This document shows positions 53,974 through 64,000 of a stretch of 64,000 nt of DNA, piece after piece. Source of the DNA: Amphirosellinia nigrospora (Eukaryota > Ascomycota > Sordariomycetes > Xylariales > Xylariaceae); the NCBI GenBank assembly GCA_004123355.1, contig SCHM01000006.1, positions 1,302,001 through 1,366,000 of the forward strand. Direction: 5' to 3'. Numbering within the stretch: position 1 is the first letter of the stretch; every line of letters begins with the position of its first letter. The notes under the pieces are model-generated. The model was not told the origin of the DNA, ran no database searches, and worked only from the letters and a program-made list of their open reading frames with translations. The position numbers were made by a program, and so were the translations under genes.

Positions 53974-56437
53974 ATTTTTTTTTAAAAAAAAAATAATTTA
54001 ACCGGGGTTAAAATTGTAACTATTTTTTAGCGAAAAAAAAATTGCTTTAAGTTTTTATTAATATAATTTTTCGTAAAGCTTTTATATTATTAAGTTATTT
54101 TTTTAGTTTTTTGTACGTTGTTTAAAATTTTTTTTATTTAATAGTATTTAAGCTTTTATAATATTTATATGTTTTTTTTTCGTATTTTTTTTTTTTTGCG
54201 CTATAGCTTTATTATTATTTAAATATAGCTTATTAAAAGTATTATTTTGCGCTATATTTAGCTATATTTATAATCGTATAAAAAATCTAGCTAAATTAAA
54301 GTTTACGTTATAAAATTTTTTAATATTTTTATATTATTTTTAAAATTTTTTATAAAATATTATATTATCGAAGTTTTATTTTTTTTAGTTTATTTAATAT
54401 TATAGTTTTTAATAATAAAATTAAAACGTTTATATTTTTTTATAATAAAATTTTTTTTATTTTTAGGTTTTATTTTATTTTTTTTAAATTTTTTGCTTTT
54501 TAATTTAATAATAAATTATTTAAATATTTTATAATTAATTTATATAATACCGATTAAATATTTTTTAAATTATAAAAACGTTTAATATAAATATATTTTT
54601 TTTTTTTTATATTTTAAACTTTTATTATATTATAAAAAATTTAGTTTATTTAATAAGCGGTTTATTTTTTAAAATTGTTTTTTTTTTAAAATTAATATAT
54701 AATTTTTTATATTAAAATTAAGTTTATATTAATTTTATTAACTTAATTAATTATATATTTTTAAATATAATATAAATGTTTTTTAGTTAATTTAATAAAT
54801 TATATTATTTCTTTTAATTTTTTTATATATTTATTCGAATTTTTTTTTTTTAGTAAAAAATCTTTATAGCTTTTTTTTTATAATATAATTTTTTTAATTA
54901 AAATTAAATAATATTAAAAAGCTTATTTTTATTTATAAAATAATAGTTTTATTAAAGCATAAAAATTAAAACTTATATATAATTTATAATAAATATATAT
55001 TAAATTAATTATTTTAATAATAATTTATATATAATTTTAATTTTTAATTAATATATTTATTTATAATTTATTTATTTTATAATTTTATAATAATTTCTAA
55101 TAGCTAGTATATATTTTATGCTTATTAGTTTATATAGTTTATTTATAAAAATAAAAATAAATTAAAGTTTATAGTTTAAATTATTATTATAAATATTTTA
55201 AAAACTTAAAAAAGTTTTTTATAATATATTTTAATAGTATTTTTTTAATTATTTTTATAATATAAAATATTATTTATATTTATTTATTTAAATAGTTTAT
55301 TATAATTAATATATTTATATTATATTTTTAAATATTTATTTAAAATTAATAATAAAATAATATTATTATATTTAAATATTAAAAAAATATAAATTTATTA
55401 AAAGTTTTATTTTTAAATATTTTAATAAGTTTATATTTTATATAGTTTATTATATAACGGTTATAATTTTTATTTAATTTAAACTATTAATAATATTTAA
55501 TTTTAAATTTATATATTTTATTTTATTAAAATATATAATTAGTATTTTATAATATATTTTTTTAATAAAATATATTTTTAAATAAAAAATAAAAATAATT
55601 AAATATTTATAAAATATAATTAATTTATTTTTTAATTTTTATAAATTTTTTAGTTTATTATTTTTATTTATTAATAATAAATTTTTATATTTATATTTTT
55701 ATAGTTTTTTTTAAAAATTTATTCGATTAATTATAATTTTATAAAAATATTTAGTTTATTATATATTTTAATAAAACTTATTTAATATAATTTTATTTAA
55801 ATAAAAATAAATATTATATTATTTATTAGCTAAAATATTATAAAATAATATTATATTTTTTTTTTAGTTTTTTATATTATTAGGTTTTTTATTTTTATAA
55901 TAAAACGCTAGCTAATATATTTTTTTTAAAATAATATAATATTAAAAATTATATTTTAAAAAAAAATTAATTTATTTAGTTTATTTTAAATAAAATATTA
56001 TTTTTCGCTAAAAAACTTTAATATTTTATTATTAATAAAAACTAAAAAAGCTTATTATAATTATTAATTAATTTAAGTTTTTATTTTTTAAAATATAATA
56101 TAATTATTAATAATTTTTATTATAAATATTATAATTTAATTTAATATTATAAAATATTTTCGAAACATATATTATAAAATATTAAGTTTTATTATATAGT
56201 TATAATAATATATTAAAACTAATATTATTAAAAAATCGGTTTTAATTTTTATTAATAAATTATAATTAAAATATTTTAATAAAAATAAACGTATTAAAGC
56301 TTTTTTAAATTAATAAAATAATTTTTTATATTTTTTAATTTATATAAAAAATATATTTTTTTATATTAATCGGTTTAAAACGTAATAATATAATTTTAAG
56401 TATTAATAAAGTTAATAAAAAATTATAAAACTTTAAA

Positions 56438-56650
56438 AAAAATAAAAAAAATATTATAAGTTATAAAATAAAGCTTAATTAAAAAAAAAAATTTATTATT
56501 AAATTTATTATATAGATTTAATAATAGATTTTTTAACTAGTAGTATACTAGCTGTTTATTTAAATATAAGTGTTATTAAGTAGCTTTTTTTTACGTTTTA
56601 CGTAAAAAAACCACTAGTAATATAAACCTTTTAAAGGTTTTATTAAAAAA
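56438..56650 (-). mobile_element. Solo LTR of family A inside E5
   Basis: The LTR is 56443-56645 (203 bp), inverted relative to the LTRs of element A, and flanked by AAAAA on both sides (low-complexity TSD). The corresponding region of E4 (about 43715-43735 on its plus strand) is uninterrupted and serves as the empty site. The hairpin AAATCTATTATTAAATC and its partner are kept. Confidence 0.78.
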
Positions 56651-58059
56651 TTATATATTTTTAATTAATATAAAAGTTTTTTATTTTAATATAGCGTTAA
56701 TTTTAGCAAAGTTTATTTAAATTTTTTTAATATTAATAATATAACTTAAAAACTTAGTTTTAATAATATAAAATTAAAACTTTTTTAAATTAATTTATAA
56801 TTTAGCTTAAATTAATTATTTTAATATATAATATATAATAATATATTTTTTTATTATTTTTAAATAAATAATAATATTATTAATATAAATATTATAAAAA
56901 GTATTTAAAAAATTAAATAATATATTATTAATATATTATTAAAATATTAAAAATTATTAATAAAATTAAATAATAATATTAATAATTAATATATATTTAT
57001 TTTATATAAAGCGTTATATAATTTTATTTTTAAATAATATAAATATAATTAAATATTTATTATATATTAAATTAAATAAAAACTTTTATTTTAATAATAT
57101 AAACTAAAATTTTTTTAATAAAAAAAATAAATATTAGTTTTTTTTATAATTTTATTTAGTTTATAATAATTTATATAAAAATAAACTTATTATTTATTTT
57201 TTTTATAAATAAAATAAATATATTATATAAAATATTATTAAGTTTAATAAAGTTTTTATATAAATTTTTAATTAAAATTTTTATATAATTTTTAGTTTAT
57301 TTAATAATATTTTATATAAAAACTATAGTTTAAATTAATTTTAAATTTATTTTTAATAAATTTTATATTTTTATTTATAAATAATATAATAATAATATAT
57401 TAAAATTTATTTAATTAAAAATATATATTAAATTTTAGTATTTTTTAAGTTTTTTTTATGTTTTATTTTAATTTTTTATTTTTATTTTTAAAAATTATTT
57501 TATTTTTTTTAATTTTTTAATTATTTTATTAACTTTATTAATATTAATAATATAAACGTTTTTATTTAGTTTTTTTTTTTTATTATAAAATAATTATATT
57601 TAAACTAAATATTTTAATTATTAGTTTTTTTTATATTAATTAATATTATTTTATTTTATATAATAAAAACTTTTTTTATTATATTTTTAAAAATAAGTTT
57701 TAATAAAAACTAATTAAATATTATTTATTTTATTTTATTAAAATTTTTATATTAAATTATTATATTTTAAAATAAATATTTTTAGTTTTATTTTTTTAAA
57801 TATTATTTTATTTTTTTTATTATTATTAACGTTATATTTTTTCGATTTTAAAATTATAATTTTATTAATTAATATTAAATTAATAAACTAAATATTATAA
57901 TTATATTTTTTATTTTATTTATTATTAAATAATATTTTATATTATAATTAAAAAATAATTAAAATAAAAATATTAAATAGTTTTATTAATAATTTAATAA
58001 AATATTATAATATTTAAACTATAATTTATTTAAAATAATATTATAAATTAAATCGATAA

Positions 58060-60472
58060 TAATATTTAAGTTTTATAAAAAAGTATAACTAAATAAAAAA
58101 AGGTTTTTTTATCGAAAAAAAAAAATTTTTAGCTTTATTTTTTAAAAAAAAATTCGGGTATTTTAATTAAAAACTTTTTTACTTTTAGCTATTAATTTAA
58201 CCTATTAATATATAACGTTATAATAATTTATATTATATTTATATTATATTTTTAGTTAATTTATATTTATTTTTAATTATTTATATTTTATTTTTATTTA
58301 TAAGCTAAAAGTTTTATTTATTTAATAATTAATGTTTTTATATTTATATAATAAAAAAAAAATTCGGTTTATAATTTTATTTTAGCGTTAAAACTATTTC
58401 CGAAAATAATTATATAAAGTTTTATTATTATTAAAAAAAATATATTTTAATTTATTAGTTTATTTCGGTTATAATTTTAATAAATTTATAGCTTTTTAAA
58501 AACTTTTAAATAAATACTAGCTTTTTTAGCGCAAAATTTTTTTGCTTAAATAAATATATATATTTAAATTTTATTATAATTATAGTTTTTATTTAATATT
58601 TAATATTTATATAATTTATAAAAATTTAACGCTATTTTTTATTTTATAAAATACTAAAATAATTAATTATTAATATTTAATTATATAATAATAATTATTT
58701 ATTTAGTTTAATATTATAAAATAAATCTTTATAATAATAGCTATTTTAAATTTTATTAAATATATTATAAATATAATTATAGTTTTAATATATATAATAA
58801 TAAAAATAAAAATAATTTTTTTTTTAAATAAAATATAATTTATATTTATTATATTTTTAGTTAGCTTTTATATAAATTTAATTTTATATTTATAGTTTTT
58901 TATTAAAAATTATTAAATAATAAATAATCCGTATTTTTTAAACGTAAAATATTTTAAAAAAAAAAAACCTAACTATAAAATATTAATTAATTAATATGTT
59001 TAAAAACTTTTATTATAATTAAACAATAATTTAAATATTTATTTATTAATTTAAATTTATAAATATATAGTTTTAAAAAATTTTTTAATTATAAATATAA
59101 TAATAATATTAATTTTATTATTTTTTAACGTATATACGTTTAAAAAATATTTTATTAAATAAAAATTAATATACGTTATTAAAATAGCCGATTAAAGCTT
59201 AAAATTTTTTAATTAAGTAGAAATATTTATTTTTTTTAAATTTATTTTTAAAAAATTTTTACAAAAAATCTACTAGCTATATAATTTATATTATAAATAA
59301 GTCCAAACTAAAAACCGCTTTATTAAATATTATAAAAAACGTTTATAATATAAATTAATAACTATATATTTATTTTAAAGCTATTATAATATTATAATAT
59401 TTTATTTTAAGTTTATATTATTTAAATTTATAATTAAAATAAAATATTAACTAGCTTTAAAAAAGCTTTTATAAATAATTTTATTTTAGAAACTATTTTT
59501 AAACTTATTATTTAACAATTTAAAAATTATTTATTTTATTAAAGTTTAGTTTAATAATATTTAATTTTTATTATATTTTAAAAGTTTAAATATTAAAATC
59601 TTTTTTTTATATAATAATAATAACTTGTTTAAATTTTTTAGTATTTATTAAACTATTTTTTAAAATAATTTTTTTTAATAAACTAAACTATAATATTAAT
59701 ATTATTAATATTATATAGCTAAATTTATTAAATAATTAAAAATAAATATATAATAGTTTTAAATTAATTATAATAAACGCGGTTTTTAGGTTATAAATTT
59801 TTTTTTTAAACGTTTAAACTATTTTAAAGTTTTGTTTAAATATATTAATAAAATTAAACTTTTATTAAAAAAGGCCTAAAATATTATAAAAATTAATATA
59901 TTTTATAAAAAAACTTATAAATTTTTTTATAAAAATCTTTTATTTTTTTTTAAATAAAAATAAATAATTAATAAAAATATAATAGCGCTACTAACTAGTA
60001 CTTAAAAAAACGTACTTTTACTACTAATTAATACTTAAAAAAAACGTACTTTTATTATTAACTAGTATTTAAAAAAACGTACTTTTATGCTTTATTTATT
60101 ATAGCTAATAAAAAATTATAATTTTAACTTTTAGTTTAAAATTATAGTTTAACTATAAAATAATATTATAACTTTATTTATATAACTATTATTAATATAA
60201 TAAATAAATAATATAAATATAAAATTAATTATAATAATTAAATTATAATATATAAATATATTTTATATTTTTAATTTAATTATATAATAAAAAAAACTAT
60301 TATAATTAATAATAAATTAAAATAAAATAATAAGTTTAACTATATATAAATTATTTAAAAAAACTAAGCTAGTATAACTAGCAACTATAATTTATTTATT
60401 ATATATTTATTAAAATAAACATATAAATCCTAAAAACTTAAGCATTTTTACCTTTAAATTAAAAGGCTTTTA
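58060..60472 (-). mobile_element. TA-flanked DNA-transposon-like element, copy 2, inside E5
   Basis: The element is 58062-60470 (2.4 kb) between TA dinucleotides. E4 provides the empty site, AATTAATAATAGTTATAAAT-like, at about 42228-42258 read in reverse. Its right end (TTTTTACCTTTAAATTAAAA, then GGCTTT) and left end (TATTTAAGTTTTATAAAAAA) match the two ends of copy 1 in reverse. It is 0.8 kb longer than copy 1, so copy 1 may be internally deleted, or copy 2 may contain something extra. No transposase is readable. Confidence 0.62.
59991..60090. repeat. Three tandem 33-34-bp repeats in TA element copy 2
   Basis: The units contain CTAACTAGTACTTAAAAAAA followed by CGTACTTTTA. AGTAC and GTACT within a unit form a small inverted pair. 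Not seen in copy 1. Confidence 0.8.
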
Positions 60473-62649
60473 GTTATAAATTTATTTTTAAAAGTTTTTT
60501 ATATATTTTTAATAATAATAAAAAAGCTTAATTAATATTTTTTTTATTTTTTTATTAAATTTTATAATTTTTTAATAAAAAAGTTTATATAATAATAAAA
60601 TTAAATAATTTAATATTTTTTTTTATAAATTATTAGTTTATATTTATATATATATTATTTTTATATTTTTAAAAACATTATTTATAATTAAAAAAATTTA
60701 TTATTATATAAAATATAAATATATAATAAAAATTTTTATTTAAATATTTTTTATTAAATTTATTTTATAATTAATAATATTTTTAAAATTATTTTTTTTA
60801 TAAAAAAGCTATTTTTTTTAAAAATTATTTTTTTTTAATATTTATTATAATTTATTTTTTTATATATTAATTAGTTTAATATTTAATATATTATATATAA
60901 CTAAAATAATAATAATTTAAGTTTTATATTTATTAAAGTTTAATTTTTTAATAAATATTTTTTTAAAATATATTTTATTAATAATAATTAAAATATTTAT
61001 TATTAAAAATTAATTATTATATTTTATTAATATTAAATTTAAATAATTAAATAAAATTATTATTATTATTATTTAATTTTAAAATAAAATAAAAAATTAT
61101 TTAAATAAAAATAAAAAAATAAAAAATAAAAATTATAATAATAAATTTTTATATTTTTTTTATAATTTTTTTTTTTATAATTAATTATTATTAAATAATA
61201 AACTATTTAAAAATAATATTTTATATAAATATTAAAATTAATATTTTTTTTTAAATATTTTAATATAGTTTAATTATTAATTAAAAAAATAATTTTTTTT
61301 TAAATTTTTTTTTTATTTAATTTTATTAAATTTAATTTTATTAAATAAATAAATAAAAATATTTTAAAATTTAAAAAATTTAATTAATATATATTAATTA
61401 AAACTAAATAATTAAAAATTAATTTTAATTTTTTATTATAATTAATATTAATATAAATTTTTTTAAAATATTTTAAAATAGTTTTTAAATTAATAAATAT
61501 ATTAAAATAATTAAATAAAAAAAAAAAAAAATTGGTTAATTATATAACTTTTAATATAAATTTTAATATTAACTATTTTAGCTATATTATAAAACTAATT
61601 AATATTAAATTTAAAATAATTTTATATAATTTAAATTTATATTTTAAATTTAAATTTATTTTTAATTATATTATTATAAAAATAAATATTAATATTTTAA
61701 TTATATATTAGTTATTTTTTTATTATTTAATAAAATAAAAATTATTTTATAATAATTTAATAAATTAATTATTTATTAGTTTAAAATATTTAAATTATTT
61801 TAAATATAATTATATTATTTAGTTATTTTTTATAATTTATTTAATAATTAATTAATAGTTTATTAGTTAATTTATTTTTAATTAAAATTATTTTTAATTA
61901 TAAATTAAAAAATATTAATAATATATTAATATAATATATATTTTATTATAAAAAATAATAATTTTATTTTATTTTTTTATTTAATTAAATAAAATTTTAT
62001 TTTATTTATTTAATTTTTTAATAAATATATATAAATTAATAGCTAAATAATAATAAACTATTATTAAAAAAATATATATTTTTATTTTTTAAAAAATAAT
62101 AATAAAATTTTTATATATATTATTTATATTAGTTTAATTTATATTTTTATTAAAGCTAAGCTAAATTATTTTATTATAATATATTATTAATTTAAAATAA
62201 AAATTAAGCTTAATGTTTTTTATTTATAGTTTTATATAATTATTAATTAAATATTAAACTATTTAATTAAAGCTAATAATATTTATATTAAATTTTTATT
62301 TTTTAAATATATAATTATTAATAATATTATAAATTATTATATTAAATTAATTAAAAATAGTTAGCTTTTATAGCTTATTATTATAGTTTTTATATAATTT
62401 AAAAAGCTAAAATAAATATATTTTTTATTATTTATTAAAGTTTTATTATAAAAAGCTTTTTATTTCGAATATTTAAAACAAATAAGTTTAAAATATTTAT
62501 AAAAGCTTTAATATATATAGCTATATATACTTATTATTTTAGTTTTTTTTTTAAAAAATATTTTAATATTTTTAAGTTAAATTAATTATTTTGTTAAAAA
62601 ATATTATAAAAATAATTTAATATTTATAGTATTTTAAATAATTTATAAT

Positions 62650-62917
62650 AATTACGCTTTATATATTTAAAAAAACAAAGTTTTAATATATAATAATATA
62701 TTATATATAAAATTTATAAATAAAAAAAAAAAAAAAAAGGTTTAAGTTTATATTATAAATAGCTATTTAAATACTTATATAAAATAGCTATATTTATTAT
62801 TAATGCTTGCTTTTATTTATTATAACTATATTTATTATAAGTGGCAATTATTATAAGTAAAAATTATAAATGCTATAGCTAGTAAAGCATACTATTAAAG
62901 CTTATAAATTTATAACT
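62650..62917 (-). repeat. 5' LTR of E5 (right)
   Basis: 268 bp, AATTACGCTTTATATA to AAATTTATAACT, strongly RIP-mutated. The sequence just inside it matches that inside the 5' LTR of E4. Confidence 0.8.
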
Positions 62918-62922
62918 ATTTA

Positions 62923-63040
62923 AATATTTTAAAAAATTAAATAATATATTATTTTTATATTTATTATTATTATATATAAGTTAAATCGCTTTTATATTAT
63001 TTTTTATTTTCTTTTATTTTATATTTTTTTTACGCGCGTA

Positions 63041-63075
<35 letters not shown>

Positions 63076-63205
63076 TTTATATATATATTTTAACTAATTT
63101 TATAACTTATATAATATTAAGTTTAATAATTATTATATAAATAAATATAATATTAATAATAATATTAATAATAATATTAATAATATATAATATTAATAAT
63201 TATAA

Positions 63206-63240
<35 letters not shown>

Positions 63241-64000
63241 AAGTTTTTTAAGTTTTTTTAAATATTATATTAATAAATAATTAAAATAAAATTATTATTA
63301 ATATTAATAATAATTATTATTAAACTTATTAATTTTATTAAGGTTTTTATTTATATTTTATATTTTTTTATTTTTAATAATATTATATAGTTTTAAAACT
63401 TTATATATTTAAAAAATAATAACGCTATAAAAATTTATAGTTTTTTAACTAAAATTAAGCTTATAAAGCTTTTATATTATATTTATTATAAATATATATA
63501 TATTTATATTTATTTATTTATATAAATAATTTTTTTTATATATTTTAATTAATTTGTTTTATATATAATAAAATAAAAAAGTATAATTATTTTATATTTT
63601 TTATATAATATTATTTTTTAAGTATTTTTAACTATTATTTTTATTAATATATAAATAAAATTTATTTATTAAAAAAATATTTATAATACGATTTTATTTA
63701 AAATTATAGCTAAATTATCGTTTTATATTTAATAGTTTAATAATAATTATATATATTATTATTAAAATATTATTATTTATTAAAATTATATAATATTAGG
63801 TTTTTAAAGCGGCGTTTATAACGTTTATATATAATATATATAATATTATTATTTTTATTATATATATGTTTAAGTTTAAAAAAAAAAAAAAAATTAATTA
63901 TACGTATTTTTCGGAATATAAATTTTAGTTATTATTTTTGCTATAATTTTTAATTTTTTTATTATTTATATATAATATTTGCTTTTTAAATATTTATATA
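62923..64000. other. AT-rich DNA with microsatellites, no gene
   Basis: Holds a (TA)n run at about 63045-63074, TAATAT/ATTAATA repeats at 63150-63200 and (ATT)n at about 63204-63235. A few CG-containing spots remain (TACGCGCGTA at 63031-63040, GCGGCG near 63810). No element ends or ORFs recognised. Confidence 0.7.

Larger units (their letters stand above)
53688..62917 (-). mobile_element. LTR retrotransposon E5, inverted copy of the E4 family
   Basis: LTRs are 53688-53973 and 62650-62917. On the minus strand the termini are AGTTA...TAACT, as in E4. The TSD is imperfect (ATTAA at 53683-53687 against ATTTA at 62918-62922). The interior is collinear with E4 in reverse and T-rich on the plus strand. 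Two insertions interrupt it: a solo LTR of family A (56443-56645) and a TA-flanked element (58062-60470). Without them it is about 6.6 kb. All coding sequence is RIP-destroyed. Confidence 0.83.

Noticed and set aside
53688-62917. A giant Starship-type element or a composite transposon carrying the island
   Set aside because: No tyrosine-recombinase captain gene or shared outer TSD for E4-island-E5 was seen. Each LTR element has its own flanks.

Overview
The window looks like nuclear DNA of a filamentous ascomycete (Pezizomycotina). Four things point there. Its one intact gene has two short introns (69 and 63 bp) with fungal GT(R)NGT / CTAAC / TAG signals. It carries tannase-family, ankyrin, NACHT-like and HET-domain sequences. 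About 57 kb is so AT-rich (roughly one base in ten is G or C, judged by eye) that no ORF survives. The C's left there are mostly in CpT or CpG, with CpA/TpG nearly gone, which is the signature of repeat-induced point mutation (RIP). I do not name a species.

Layout. 1-46.6 kb is RIP-destroyed repeats. They can still be resolved by pairing LTRs and target-site duplications (TSDs). A TA-flanked element lies at 1055-2654. LTR element A (4680-35922, TSD TTATT) is a four-level nest holding a 600-bp foldback MITE (6678-7277, 8-bp TSD), LTR element E1 (7625-14771, TSD AATAT) and LTR element E3 (17535-33089, TSD ATATA). E3 is itself split by E2 (20275-27490, TSD ATATT), a sister copy of E1. Next, 36376-39674 is an array of short palindromic TTAATCGATTAA-type blocks separated by unrelated spacers. 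LTR element E4 (39819-46530, TSD TTTAA, with a 477-bp N gap) interrupts this array, which resumes at 46553-46614.

46.7-53.5 kb is a normal-composition gene island. It holds an intact two-intron gene for a secreted tannase/feruloyl-esterase family enzyme (503 aa), an ankyrin-repeat gene broken by one extra base, a NACHT-type NTPase remnant, and a minus-strand HET-domain pseudogene cut at the island edge. 53.7-62.9 kb is E5, a second copy of the E4 family in opposite orientation. E5 contains a solo LTR of family A and a longer copy of the TA-flanked element. The rest, to 64 kb, is AT-rich with microsatellites.

Together this is a bipartite genome segment: a small island with one apparently functional secreted esterase and the wreckage of incompatibility/NLR-type genes, bracketed by inverted copies of one retrotransposon family. 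The three in-frame stops of the HET pseudogene, nearest the right-hand repeat block, are all TAA or TAG and could each come from CAA or CAG by a C-to-T change, as leakage of RIP from the neighbouring repeats would produce. No tRNA, rRNA, telomere repeat or CRISPR array was seen.
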